Source of the DNA: Phytophthora quininea
Lineage: Eukaryota; Oomycota; Peronosporomycetes; Peronosporales; Peronosporaceae
NCBI GenBank assembly: GCA_011947345.1
Contig: JAAVTG010000456.1
Span: 1-64,000 of the forward strand
Length of the DNA: 64,000 nucleotides
Reading direction: 5' to 3'
Below the pieces are notes generated by a model, which saw only the letters and a list, made by a program, of their open reading frames with translations, had not been told where the DNA came from and searched no databases. Numbering within the stretch: position 1 is the stretch's first letter; the number at the start of each line of letters is the position of its first letter. The translations under genes were made by a program, and so were the position numbers. Below, one piece after another: positions 1-10,925 of the stretch.

Positions 1-860
1 GAAAATCGGCCTTTTTGAACTCGCCAGATGGTCGCTGAAAAGTGCTCCTAGACCGGAATTTCACGCTGAACACGATGCCGTATCGTCAGAAGGCTGGATC
101 GAAGTAGTTTTGGAGTTACGGGGCCAAACGTCGATTTTCCCCGAAATCGGGCGAAAGTAATGCACTTCCAAAAGCGTTATTGTCGCCTGTGAACCCGTGC
201 AACCCAGCGATCGGCTCTTCCGAACGTACCTGGCTAGGGGTGTTTTTCACGGGCTTTCACGTGGTGAAGTCAGAATCTGAAAATTTTCAACCCGTCATGT
301 CGAATTTGGAAGTGGAAAAAGTGCACTTTTTCTGGACGCATCGGACGGTCGCTCCGAAAAGTGCTCCTAGACCGGCATTTTACGCTGATTCCGATGCGCT
401 ATCGTCTGCTTGCTGGAAATGATCGGAACACCTTCAAATCACGCGATTTCCACTTTTTCGAATTTGCATTTTTCCGGAAACCCCACATATCGGCCGCCGC
501 AGCCAAAACGACTGCGAACCACCCAAATCCGAGGACACCACGTGAAAGCTCGTATCAAAATACCCCTAAAACACCAAGGTCCGGTGGGGATTCGCATGGG
601 GTCATGCACTTATCAGCTGCCGAAAAGCGTGAAAAACGGGGGCAAAAACGGCCGATTTTGTCTTTTCTTTGACTCAGCTGTACAAAGATGCTCCTTTTTC
701 TCCGGACTTTGGCTATTCTAGGAGTGCAAATCGCGAGCTTTCCGATGGCGGTAGTGGCTCCTGCTACTTTTGTTTAGTTTTTGAGATATGACCTCCCAAA
801 CTTTGAATTCCATGTCAGGGAAGTAGTGATCACATGGTTCTAACATGTCATGTTGAACCT
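1..860. repeat. Non-coding region with a diverged direct repeat
   Basis: No convincing gene. A segment at about 26-97 recurs at about 342-415 with a spacing near 316 bp; both contain the string AAAGTGCTCCTAGACCGG followed by a similar tail. The motif CGGCC/CGGCCGATTTTG also occurs near both edges of the block. The short open frames here use non-ATG starts or have no family signature. Probably repeat-derived sequence of unknown class. Confidence 0.5.
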
Positions 861-865
861 TTTCG

Positions 866-2640
866 GTGGTCGATTTGAAGTGCGTGGGCTCAACGGCTGA
901 TCAAGCGTTCTGCAGCTGGGAGCATTTCCATTTGGACACGATTGGCGCCTCTGCGATCCACACGGCGGCGTGGGACGGCAACTCGGAGATCGTGAAGCTG
1001 CTGCTTGAAGCGGGTCAGCATCCGGACACGAGCGACCGAGGCCTCACACCGATGATGGTCTGTATGATGCGCTTCAATTTGGTCGTCACGCGGTGCGTCT
1101 TCAGCAACGGCGAGGCGGTCCGTCGGGACATCGTGGAAGATGTGAGTCGCTTGGAATGCCCTATAGATACAGAAAGTGGTTGTGACCGTTTTTGTCTTTG
1201 CAGTGTCGGGAAGAAGAGAGTCGCCTGCTTCAGAAAGTTCTGGCCGTCGTGGAGGTTCTGCTCCGCTTTGGTGCAAATGTCGACGCTCGAAATCAGGTGA
1301 TCCGTTAAATTGCTTCGTTTTTTGTGGAACTGAATTAATTTGTCGGGTAGGATCATTCCACCGCGTTGCATTGCACGACAAGCAGCGACGCTCTTGAAGT
1401 CGCGAAATTGCTGCTCGACAACGGCGCAGATGTCGACGCCCAAAACCAGGTGATTTTTTCCCAGTTGTGTGGTGCCATTTCAACTTCGTAGTGACTGTTT
1501 GTTGCGAAAGCAGGATGGGAAAACGTCACTGCACCAATCCATCCAAGAAGGAACTCTTCTCGTCGCCAATTTTTGGTTTCGGTGCACAGCTCGATCTTGG
1601 GATTCCAAAGGCGCGACGCCATTGACTCTCGCCCTGCAGCAACGCGATGCCAATATGTTGCAGATAATTCTGAACCACCACCACTTGGTATCCACGAAAC
1701 AGCGGCGAGACTTTGCAGCCGACGTTCTGATGCGTGCAGTGGAGCTCGAGTCGGAAGCAGCCGTGCATCTCATCGTGCATGGTGGCTACGCATCTGCTAC
1801 CGTTCAAAACGCAGCAGGAGAGCCCCACTCCATCGTGCCATCCTGAAGCAAAGTCCGCAAATGATGGAGCTGCTTTCCGATCTCGACCCGACCGACGATA
1901 CCTTGACCATGCAAACAATTTCGGGGACTCTCCGGCGCATTACGTCGCTCGATATGGTTCGCTCAGGGTGGTGGAAACGCTGCTGCAGTGTTTATCTCGA
2001 GCGTATGGAGATCTCGGCGAGGCGACGAGTCCACTGAACGCCACGAACGATGCTGGTGCGACCTGTTTGTTTGCTGTTGGGGCTGATCGACCGAGCATCG
2101 ACCATCTGGACAAGCGCGATGAAATTGTCCAGCTTCTTCTGCATCATGGCGCCCGACTTTTCCGCCGCGACAATATTGCGGTGCCCCGCGGTACCTCGTC
2201 TGCTGAGCGCGTGATCTTGAACGAACAAGTCGGTCGCGGGTTGACGCTTTGGGTGCGGGAAGTCTGTGACCGCGATGAAAAAATGTCGATTCAAGACGAA
2301 GACGCTGCGCGAATTGGGAGATTGTTGCTCAGTGAATTTTGTGTTGAATGGGTCGAAGGTGCTGCTTGGCCTGCGTCTTCGCGGGTCGAGCCGTCGGTTC
2401 TCAGTTCCGTGCTGCTGGTCGTGATTACTGCCGGGTACACCCGCGAGTTCCTTCCGTTGCTGGTGGAGCTGCCTCTGCTGCGAACTTCCATGCCTGGTTT
2501 GCTGTCTCGACTTGAGCGGCTTGCCACGAAGTCTAGTGGTCATGTCATGCTGCGCCAGTTGCACTTGAGCTCTCGGAGGCTGTGCTGGACCCGCCTCACT
2601 CGTGACCAACGTTCTCGTGAGGAACAAGCGTGTCAAGTGA
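866..2640 (+). pseudogene. Ankyrin-repeat protein gene, four or more exons, frame broken
   Basis: Ankyrin repeats are readable along the plus strand: an IHTAAWDGNSEIVKLLLEAG repeat near 950, VEVLLRFGANVDARNQ near 1250, STALHCTTSSDALEVAKLLL near 1355, and DSPAHYVARYGSLRVVETLL near 1930. Three introns fit GT-AG borders: 1142-1203 (62 bp), 1297-1350 (54 bp) and 1450-1513 (64 bp); all leave the ankyrin frame in phase 0. The first readable codon at 866 is GTG, so the true start lies upstream or in an unseen exon. After 1514 the ankyrin frame shifts near 1575, 1610, 1815 and 1911; the first lies in a T5 run and the third near a C4 run. A possible donor GTGAGT at about 2638 may lead to a last short exon. 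Either a decayed gene or a gene with base-calling indels. Ankyrin repeats mediate protein-protein contacts; no partner can be inferred. Confidence 0.75.
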
Positions 2641-2856
2641 GTCTGCCCAACGCTGACAAACGAAATGACAACCAACAAAATGTCATAAGAATACGATCAT
2701 CTTGTCCGACCAGAGCTCTACGAATTTCAAGGTGCATTTTAAAATCATGCATATAATTCGAGTCGGATCTGTACTACAGATTCTGAAGGCAAAGAATGTG
2801 TTCAAGCTAAAGTTCGCTTATTCCTGGCCACACGTTTCCCGCGACGGTCTCCGATA

Positions 2857-4055
2857 ATGGCAGGACCTGGAGAATTGCTGCCCCGTTGGCTGGTGGATCA
2901 CCACGTCGAAGAGCACGCTGCAGCAACCCCCAAGCGCATCCACTTAACCCCATGGGACGACGGGTTTACTCCTTCGGGCTGCAACTCTCGACCTGGCAAG
3001 ATCGTCCGCGACTTCCCTCGAGATCACCCGAAAGCTTTCGCCTTTATGGATCACGCTGTTAGTGAACGCACCGCCGATTTATTGTACGCCAGTGCCGTCA
3101 AAGCGACGGTCTGGGGGTGTATGTATCGGTGGAGGAATTGCAATTAGGAGGTGAGCAAGTGGCGATGGAGTCTTCGGAATTGGAACGGGATGAAGCGGAA
3201 GATCCCGACAAGTACCGACGAGTTTTAGCACGTCAAACAGTGCAGGAGTTTCTCATGGGGAAGGATGCCAAGCAGTGGATCTCCAAGGAAGACTGGAAAC
3301 GCACGCACGGTGTCGCCATTTGGGTCATCGCCTCGGACTGTGACGACGAGACTGAGTATCATTTGGACTACGCTGAGCAGGTTCGATACGAGACCAACGT
3401 CATATTCCCACCGATCTACGGCGCTACGTTGCATGTGAGTCCTCTACATAGCGACCAAGACGATGACAGTGCTGTGCAGAATCAAGGACGCGAGACGAGT
3501 TCGTTTGAAGGAGGCGGCTTCCACGTGAACCTCACGGGGCTGGATCACTACGAAAAATACGGCTACAAGACGCGGAGGCAGCCGCATCGATTGACTACCG
3601 ACGAATTGGAGCAGCGAAGTACAACGGCGTCAGGCTGGAAACACATTCCGTACAAATACCGCCGTGGAATTATTTGTGACGGCGAGTTTCCTCACTTCAG
3701 CGGTCGGGTGCGTTCCCTCCCAGCGTCAGTGGCACCACCCGATGCATCAGACTCGCAGCTTCCGGTCAAGCGTGTAGTGGTGGGGTTCAATTTATTCCCA
3801 AGCGAGATCGGCGCTTGTGTGGCCAAGTTCCCAGAGCACAGCGGCGCGTTCAATCGCTACGTGAAGTTGTCCCAGGCTGCCGTCAAGCAGACGAAACTGC
3901 TGTCCACATCCAGCAATAAAGGCGGCTGGAGTCTGGAGAGTGTACGTAAGAACCCAAAGCAGGCAGCGTTCCTCAAGCTGCTAGCTCGCAAAGTGCGCGA
4001 GAACCAGCGAGCTGCCCAAACACCACAGCACCAGCCGTCCCAGTCGACAGCTTGA
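2857..4055 (+). CDS. Conserved-looking protein of about 400 aa, possibly 2OG-Fe(II) oxygenase-like, one frameshift
   Basis: The ATG at 2857 opens a frame of about 86 codons that continues in another frame from about 3117 to a stop at 4055. The switch falls in the G5 run 3113-3117, so one indel restores a single product of roughly 400 residues. I do not recognise the family with confidence. The middle contains EYHLDYAEQ (an H-x-D pair, about 3354), then NVIFPPIYGATLHVSP, and later GEFPHFSGRV (about 3690) followed by VKRVVVGFNLFP. The order H-x-D, distal H, basic residue resembles the iron and 2-oxoglutarate ligands of dioxygenases, but the match is weak. The C terminus is basic and Gln-rich. 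The PIG-Y gene is convergent, with its stop about 45 bp downstream. Confidence 0.7.
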
Positions 4056-4100
4056 TGGAAATTCAGCGTGTTTGGTGGTCTTATTGCCGTTACTGCCGAT

Positions 4101-4478
4101 TTAATTGTGACGGAAGAACTTGAGACTGACCCAGTTGGCGTAGCAGGCCAAGATGGTCACGGGGATCGTGAGCGGCACTAAGTAGCAGTAATACACGTCC
4201 CTCTCCAGAGTCAGTAAAATACTTGTGTGTTCTTGGGCGGAAGTATCTTGGTCATTTTCATCGTCTTCGAGCAGGAGCAGCAACTTGGAGAACACCATGA
4301 CATACCTGAGCAGAAGAAATAAAGATGTTTTCTTTGGTTAATATTTTATTTAGGCAAGAGTGTATCTGGGTGGCCATTACATGGACGAGATGAATACCAG
4401 CGCAGCCATGAGGACGATCACGTAGCCCCACACGTGGCTGGTGGAGCCGGCACGCCGCGCCGTCGCCGTCTCCTTCAT
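4101..4478 (-). CDS. PIGY: PIG-Y-like subunit of GPI-GlcNAc transferase, two exons
   Basis: Two exons, 4381-4478 and 4305 down to 4101, flank a 75 bp intron (4306-4380) with GTAATG donor and CTCAG acceptor; the codon for Met33 is split AT|G. The product is about 100 residues with two membrane segments, one at about 17-33 (WGYVIVLMAALVFISSM) and one near the C terminus. The tail, with LVPLTIPVTI then WVSLKFFRHN, closely resembles the C terminus of animal PIG-Y, which ends in KLFRHN. PIG-Y is a small ER membrane subunit of the complex that adds GlcNAc to phosphatidylinositol, the first step of GPI-anchor synthesis. The acidic loop between the helices (EDDENDQD) is longer than in animals. The assignment rests on this C-terminal motif, size and topology. 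Confidence 0.8.
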
Positions 4479-4500
4479 TGCGGCAATAAATCGGCGTTGT

Positions 4501-4800
4501 TAATTGGGGAGATGTCCGCATACAAAAATGCATATGCGGGATTTGAGGGCATGGCGATCAGGGGCACCTTCTTCACGGTCACCACTCTTCCGGAACGTCT
4601 TCTTCAGCAGAGCGATCTCCGCGTTCGAGCGAGCCATTCCCCTTCGCAGTAACTCGGCGGACTTGCTAGCACCTTCAGCAGCACACCGTAGTTGTGCGGC
4701 AACATTTCCTGCAAATGCTACGTTCTACAGGAAGTCACCGTTCCAAGAGAGAAGATAGCGTAGCATTGCTCACCGCTGGCGTACTTGACGCAGCTTGAGA
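4501..4800 (-). pseudogene. 3' exons of an unrecognised helical protein, cut by the hAT element
   Basis: On the minus strand a terminal exon 4708-4501 reads NVAAQLRCAAEGASKSAELL and on through ARSNAEIALLKKTFRKS, an alpha-helical, charged sequence, ending in TAA at 4501. It is preceded by a 65 bp GT-AG intron (4709-4773) and the end of another exon (SCVKYASG, ending at 4774). Going further upstream this frame meets the stop of the hAT transposase at about 4811. The gene is therefore either truncated by the transposon or uses exons I cannot see. Its 3' end lies only 22 bp from the PIG-Y start codon on the same strand. No family recognised. Confidence 0.45.
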
Positions 4801-4810
4801 TACCGACTTC

Positions 4811-7372
4811 TCAAACACCAATTCGCTCCATCTCTGGGATGCGAGATACACTACGACAGAAAAGCACTTGGGCAGCCACTTCGATATCGAGACGAGCTCT
4901 CTTCTCGCGCATCAGCTGTCCGTAATTCGTGAAAGCCTCTTGAAACGAGGTGGACACTGCGCTAATGCACAAATATTTCTTTGCCAGTCGTGCTAACGCT
5001 GGAAACATTCGCTGGTAGCGACTCCACCATTCGAGCGGATCGTGCTCCGTCTCGTCCGTCGCTGGAAGCGATGGCGAGTCCAGATACTGCTGCACTTGAG
5101 CCTTAAGCTTGTCGTTCTCAGTCGTGGGCTCATCCAGTGGGAAGAACTCATGAAGCAAGGTGACTGTCTTCTTATTTGGAGCAGCAACAGGTCCAGTTGA
5201 GGCCTTCTGGTCCTGTCTTTTCAAGCGCTCGTCGCTTCGGTCTCCCTCTGCTGTAGGATTAGGCTCTGTATCCCCAACTTCCTCCTTATCGTTTACACCG
5301 AGGAGCAAATAAAGCAGACCTACCAACCGCTCCCTCTCCTCGGATGGCAAGAACGGAAGCGTTTTAAACCGTGGGTCCAGTAGACACGACAGATACGGAG
5401 AAGCTGCCGTTGTACTTGACCAACACAGCTGCGTGTTGAGATTGTCAATAATTGAGTGCCGCACCACTACAACGAGAGGCTCAGTTACCCAAGTCGCAGA
5501 ATCGTCAAGATGCTTCTTGAGCGAATACATCAGTGGGTAGACCATTGAAAGGCCCGGATATGCAAGCGGCGACACGTGCACAACGCCTTTAATCGGTTCA
5601 AGAAGGCGAGCAAGCTGTTTCAGCACCACCCACTCCGCTGGCGATAATTCACAGCACACAAAGCGCAACTGCATGGGTCTTCGCGCTGGGTTGGCGTCAC
5701 TATCAAGCCCGGCTTTATACCGCAACAGCATGGGCTCTAGCTCTACAATCCGGCACATCATCTCCGCAGTCGAGTTCCACCGGCCGTCAAAATCGCAAAT
5801 AACAGGTAAAGAGGCACCGTTGTCTACAGTAAGCGGTGTCGTAGGTGTCGATCCAGAAGCTGGTGATTCCTCCTCGTGTTGAAGCGCCAGGAAAATTTGG
5901 TATTCGGACGGGTTCTGGATGAAGTACGACACGTAGTTTCGGCAACGACGAGTCAGTTCTGAGCACTCGCGTAAACCACTGGACATGGCTCCTTCAAGCT
6001 CTTCAACAAAGCAGCGCACGACCTGCAAGTCAGGATACTCACTATGAATGGCGGAAGCCTCCGCCTCTGTTGTAGTTTGCGGATTTTCGTCCTCATCATC
6101 CTGACCTGTAGCAGCGGAGGAACCTAGCGGATACATAGTGAGAGCTGTCACTTTGGAAGTGGGGATATCCCACTTGTCCATAACGTCTCGAAGCAGCGCA
6201 ATTGTGTTCACACGCTCGTCAAGCGGCAGGACGTACACCTCCAGCACGCAGTCACGGCGTCGGAAACCACGTGTGATCCAGTGTCCACTTACTGTGAGCA
6301 CGTTCTGTCCGAAAGCAGACGTCCAGTTGTTCAACGATAAGCTTAAAATTCCACATCCGTTATGATCTCCTTCAAAAATCTCTCTGTGAGTAGTAGAGAT
6401 TCGCCAACGCCATCTTGATCGTCTCCTCAGACGGAAGTTTCGGTACTGCGCCACCGAAAACTACGCCGTAGCCATAGTTGAGTCCTTGCGATGGCCACTC
6501 CGTTGAGCTCCCGAACAAGAGCAAACTCAGCTCGCACCCCATGTGAGAGACATCCAGAGGCTCATACTGCGCTATCAGGTACTTAAGCAGTCGATGTGTC
6601 AGCACCTTCTGACTGGCCACATTGAGACCAGTCACGCTCGCATTTGCAGCAGCGTTACTCCCGTTGCTAAGTCGTCGTCCTCGTAGTGATCCCGAAGTGG
6701 ATCCAGCAACACTCGAGGAGTCAAAGTATCGCTGATCCAATCCCACCTCCATCGCAGCTTCATTCAACTCAAACCCTGTGGGAACTGCACTGCACCGCCT
6801 GTAGACAACGTCACCAACCCTGACGGGTCGAACTCTGCACCTGTCATCGAAGTCGCAGCCTCCTGCTCTGGCAGCCTCCTCCTCTTGGCAACTTGTCCGC
6901 TCGTTGCTCGTCTTCTTGCCGTTCGAAGCTCCAGCAGTTGGTGCTGCCGTTGCCTCCTCAGCTCAGCAGGCGACAAGCTGCCGAGCATCCCGGCCGTGTC
7001 CGGTGGCAACAATCCCGAGGGCCCTGCAGCTGGAGAGTGACTGGCATTGTGAGTGTGGCCAGCTCGCCGCTGGGTCTTAGGTTGGTCGTAGTCCGCTGCG
7101 GTCTTGCCAGGCGCGTACTTGTGGTGCTTCTTGCGCAGATGGCGATTCATTGTGCTCGTCCCGCCCGAGTAGGCGAACCGCGTGGTCTGAGCTGGGCACA
7201 GCATGCAGATGACGAACTTGCCCGTCGTGTCCTTGATGAAATAGTCCCAGATGAAGCTCGGCAGTGTGGACGGCTCGCTCTTGTCGCTGGGAGAACGACC
7301 GCGACGCCGACTGGCCGCGTCCACCGACGCATGCTGGGAAGACTCAGTCGCAGTTTGAGCGCCATCATCCAT
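4811..7372 (-). pseudogene. hAT transposase with N-terminal BED zinc finger, two frameshifts
   Basis: The ATG at 7372 begins a frame with a BED-type finger (CMLCPAQ then MNRHLRKKHH, about residues 57-85) and Arg-rich linkers. The frame shifts near 6775, where this copy has C3 and copy 2 has C4, and again near 6390, where copy 1 lacks two bases of AGAGAGATT. The remainder has hAT hallmarks: LSLNNWTSAF, CDFDGRWNSTAEMM, LSPAEWVVLKQLARLLEPI, CLLDPRFKTLPF, and the dimerisation region DPLEWWSRYQRMFPALARLA. The usual SxxERxFS of the dimerisation domain has decayed to a SFQEAFTNYG-like string. With both indels and this substitution it is unlikely to encode an active enzyme. Confidence 0.88.
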
Positions 7373-7431
7373 GTTGACCGGTCAAAAAGCTTCTTGACCG
7401 GTCAGGGAGAGGAGTCGAACAAACCGTATTT
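4811..7431 (-). mobile_element. hAT-family DNA transposon, copy 1 (one end recognisable)
   Basis: The element carries a BED-finger hAT transposase, 7372 to 4811, and at its right side a terminal segment with two copies of TTGACCGGTCA (7374-7385 and 7394-7404) followed by GAGTCGAACAAACCGTATTT (7412-7431). The same arrangement occurs at 45658-45707 in the opposite orientation, which supports this as an element end. No matching inverted end is visible near 4811, so the other end is deleted or diverged. I could not identify an 8 bp target duplication. Confidence 0.7.
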
Positions 7432-8103
7432 ATAAATTATTTAAAAAGCGTTTTTTCTTTAAAAGATTATTGGTATAGATATTGTACTTGTCAAAATTTG
7501 GGGCAAAACTTATCTCGTTCTAAGTGGCTTTTTAAAGCTATTACGCCCTGTATTGCTCCTGTTTTTGAGGTCAACACGCCTACTTAAATTATGACGATTT
7601 TGGGTAACCACAAGGTTGTTGTTGTTTTTCGCAGTGTCCTCAATATTTGAGCGATTTTGTCGGGACTTTCGAGAATGGTATTAGAATGATATCTGCTGAT
7701 ACCATTTACGGCGTTTGCACGCTCTAAAACGTTGTTTTTAAAAGCGCGATGAAACGAGTTTTTACCCTTGATTTTGACCAGTCAGAAGTGTCCATCATTT
7801 GGGGAAAGCCTAACTGTTAATTCTTTTCCGAACCGGAGAAATATACCGTTTTCTAGATATCCTATATCGTACATTTGTCCTAATCCTAAAGCGCACTTGT
7901 GTTAGCCAATCGAAAGTCATGAAAAACTAGCTGCCCATTTCGGTCAATTGCAAAGCTAAGACGATCATAGCTTTTTGACTTTATTTAACTATTGGTAGAC
8001 TGGTTGTATATCCCACGCACATTTTCATTGAATTCAATGTTCCTGGGTGCGCGGTAGGATACCTAGGATACGGTATTCATGAATGATAGTCTCTAACGTG
8101 AAG
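7432..8103. other. AT-rich interval without a recognised gene
   Basis: No ORF with a family signature on either strand; AT-rich with homopolymer A and T runs. No repeat structure noticed beyond short oligo-T tracts. Confidence 0.5.
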
Positions 8104-8460
8104 CTAGTAGTGAGTTTTACCGCCGTTCTTCTGGAGCACCTCGACGAGTCGTTTTTGGCGTTGAATCCGCCAGTGTATTCAGAGCACCTTAGTTCACAGC
8201 TTTCCATGCGACAAGCACTGTGGCACGTAGCACAGAAACACTTGAGTATTGCTTTTTGCCGTTGTCGTAAGCTTCGCGAGATAAAAAGGTCCACACGCTC
8301 TCGATCAGATTAAGATCGGGATATGAGCGGGCTATTTCATCACAACTGCATTTCAAAACTCGGTCGTGCACTTGGACGTATGGATCGAAGCGTTGTCTTG
8401 CTGAAAGACGTAGCCAGTACGAACTGGAACGGAGTGTCGAGATCCGAGAGCTGCAATGGG
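8104..8460 (-). pseudogene. Tc1/mariner-type transposase, C-terminal fragment
   Basis: Reading the minus strand from about 8460: a hydrophobic stretch with VPVRTGYVFQQDNASIHTSK (second catalytic Asp in QDNA), then after a frame change PDLNLIESVWTFLSREAYDN (region of the third catalytic acid) and GKKQYSSVSVLRATVLVAWK. After one more stop and frame change the end reads RLVEVLQKNGGKTHY and TAG at 8104. These are typical Tc1/mariner DDE landmarks in the right order and spacing. The N-terminal half is absent and there are stops and frameshifts, so it is a dead fragment. Confidence 0.8.
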
Positions 8461-8474
8461 GGCATCCACAGAAT

Positions 8475-8586
8475 CTGTGAAGCTGCCGCTGTCGCTCATA
8501 TCGCATCGCTATGGTGCGTGAATTGGCGTGGCGCGGAGTGTGACAAACCTTGCGGTGTGATACGAGCCACAGCGGCAGCTTCACGG
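8475..8586. repeat. Imperfect inverted repeat, 25 bp arms
   Basis: 8475-8499 and 8562-8586 are near-perfect reverse complements around the core GAAGCTGCCGCTGT, separated by about 62 bp. The pair lies between two unrelated transposase fragments and could be paired ends of a small element or a foldback. Confidence 0.6.
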
Positions 8587-8639
8587 ATTAAGCTATATGT
8601 GTCATCGCCGGACGCTCATCGTCCGTGCTGATCGACTGC

Positions 8640-9200
8640 AATGCCGCCGTCGTGTTGGGGAGTAGTTTTAACCTTGCACGTGAGTCAACGCCACAGAATC
8701 GCTCTTGTATGACGACACATTGTCAACAAGAAGCAGGACACGCCGTTCTTGCTGCTCTATTTTCTCGTTCGGCTCTTTCAGCCAGTCACAATATTTTTCT
8801 GAGTTCACACAAGCCTTGGCAGTATTCGTATAAGTTGCTCTAATTTCAGCAGAGCCATCGCGGTCTTTGAGAGGTCTAGAAACATTTTATGTGCCGATGA
8901 TGTGAAGGAGAAGCTTCTCCAAGCCGTCAGCGTTGATAAAAATGCACACACAATCACACTACTTCCTCTACTTTTTCCTTCTCCGTCTTGATCACCGTCA
9001 GCGATCCTCTCGGCTCGCGACGGTAGAAGAAAGACGGCTGGTCCATATCCAATACATTGCTGGGGTGATAGGTGCCGACAACTTCCTTTAATTTCTTGCG
9101 CCCTTCCTCCACGACTTTGGGATCCAGAGAGCCACCCTCGCGGTGACACAATTAGCACCCCAGTCCCGTACACTGCTGAAAGCAGTACAACCAACCGCGG
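8640..9200 (-). pseudogene. pogo/Tigger-like (DDE_1) transposase fragment
   Basis: From about 9165 the minus strand reads EGGSLDPKVVEEGRKKLKEV and then TYHPSNVLDMDQPSFFYRRE, corresponding to the pogo-family motif around the first catalytic Asp (usually NMDETGLFYR). After a frame change come FINADGLEKLLLHIIGT, then CVNSEKYCDWLKEP and RRVLLLVDNVSSYKSD, which matches the second catalytic Asp (LLLxDNxxSH) with the usual Asn. In-frame stops and frameshifts are present. Minus-strand sequence from 9200 to about 9590 may include more of the element (AGLHRVGIFKRKHEYV and further), but I cannot align it. The third catalytic acid is not found. Confidence 0.7.
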
Positions 9201-9870
9201 CTAGGGCCACTCTCACGCATGGATGGTACGCCCAACTGCATTGCGAGAGCCAGCACAACTGCGCCGCTGACACGTTAGCATTCCAGTTTTTGAAGTCTTC
9301 AGTCTTGACCGACAGCTGGCCGTCCGAGGCGCGCGTGTGGGCAGGGCAGTGCCGCTTCCGCCCGCCTTGGGGTTCTGGGACTGCGACGTACTCATGCTTG
9401 CGCTTGAAGATGCCAACGCGATGCAGGCCTGTACAGGCGTTCTCAGCTTCGCACTAAGGTCAGATATGTTGTCTACTGGGCACCGAACTATTCTGTTCTT
9501 GACACCCCACCTGTACCATTTCAATGGGCTGAAGTTCAGGATGGTAGGGAGGCATGAAAAGTGAACTGTGGCCGTGCTCGCTCGCAATTGGTTGAGCTAT
9601 ATAGTTAGGTTAGTCTTTGTTAGATTTTACAAGCTCCAGCAACTGTGGAACCAACGCAGCGGGATCAAAATCAATCCCTGAAAGCATTAAATCTGTAGTG
9701 TAATAATGAACTTAATGAATTTTAAAGTATTGACAGCAGCAAACTCACGGGCTTGCATAGTCCCATATGAGTGGTGTAAGCTACTACAAACAGCAGGATG
9801 ATTTCTGCTCCAACAAGGAGAACTCAAAAGCAGAATCCAAATGTGCGCTAATGAGCGTGTGTGCGTCACA

Positions 9871-10925
9871 TCATAGCGAGTCTGGGAGCTTGCCAGCGCG
9901 GAGCAACTTATCCTTGCGCATGTGACCTACGCAGAAGTCGTTGTGACCACTGTCCTGCATAATCTGCAACATCTCCATCTGCAGCATGAGAGGTTTTGCT
10001 CAGCGTTTCTGCTGTTGTGTTGGCGAATGCACGCTCCACTTCTTTGCTTTGCTCATTCGACATGCGCGACCTCGTGCGTGAGTGGAGGTGAAAAAGCCGA
10101 GGTCCAAACAGTTGAGGTCGGGGCTTATAGCCGGTTGGTTCGTGAGATTGATCGTCCATCCGTCAGTGCAGCCTGCAACAACCACATCAGGATCGTTCTC
10201 GTCCACGTGCGGGCAGGCGTTATCTTGTTGTTGGAGACGAATAGGGATGTGCTTCTGCTCGTGAGACCATTTCGCCTTAATTGCAGGGATCACTTTTTCG
10301 ATCAGCATACGGCGCGAGATCACGCGGGTAGTAGACACCGGTCACAACTCCTTAACATCAGCGGGTCGATTTGTACTTGCATTTTGTGTTGCGTATGTCT
10401 CCACAATTGGCCAGAGTCCAACCTTTCCATCCTAGTCCCCGCGAGGGCGAGCAACAGCGCATAGAAACATAGCTTCCCCTCATGTACCGCTTGCTCTGAG
10501 CAATTGCACGGGCGGTTTCTCAAGAGGTGTCCCGTCCTTCCCTGTCAGTACGTAGACTTTTTCGGCGATCTTCTTGATAAAAATCCACTTTTCATCAAAA
10601 TGCACAAAGTCGTGCATAGGATCAAAGGAGAACCCCTGTTATCCGCTGGTTTCACGTGCTACATGCAGAACTGTAGTCGCGCCAGGTTGTGTGCCGGTGT
10701 TAGCAGTGGTCGGGTTTGGTGTAATGCACGCCGCAGATATTCTTCCTTGATCAGTTGGTGGACGAGATACGTGCTGACACTGGACGCGGCTTGAATGTAG
10801 CGATGGCTCTCGCGTTCGCGGACATGAATCTCAGCTACACGTCTGCACAGCGTCGCTCGATTAAGCTTCTTTCTTCCCCGGGCGCTCTTCCGTGACTTGA
10901 CTACAGCAGCGGCTCGATGGCTCAT
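9871..10925 (-). pseudogene. Mariner-like transposase of the oomycete type, decayed
   Basis: Nearly a whole gene can be followed on the minus strand. The N-terminal part (10925-10659) has KSRKSARGRKKLNRATLCRR and EEYLRRALHQTRPLLTPAHN. Next, in another frame, FDPMHDFVHFDEKWIFIKK holds the first catalytic Asp. From 10338: LIEKVIPAIKAKW, then QQDNACPHVDENDPDVVVAG with the second Asp, and NQPAISPDLNCLDLGFF with the third. After another shift the C terminus reads MLQIMQDSGHNDFCVGHMRK and LLRAGKLPDSL with TGA at 9871. Stops (for example near 10470) and at least three frameshifts make it a pseudogene. The terminal inverted repeats were not found. Confidence 0.85.

Noticed and set aside
890..2678. 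Long minus-strand frames opposite the first ankyrin gene
   Set aside because: The plus strand has clear ankyrin repeats and splice borders; the minus frames are Arg/Ser-rich shadows.
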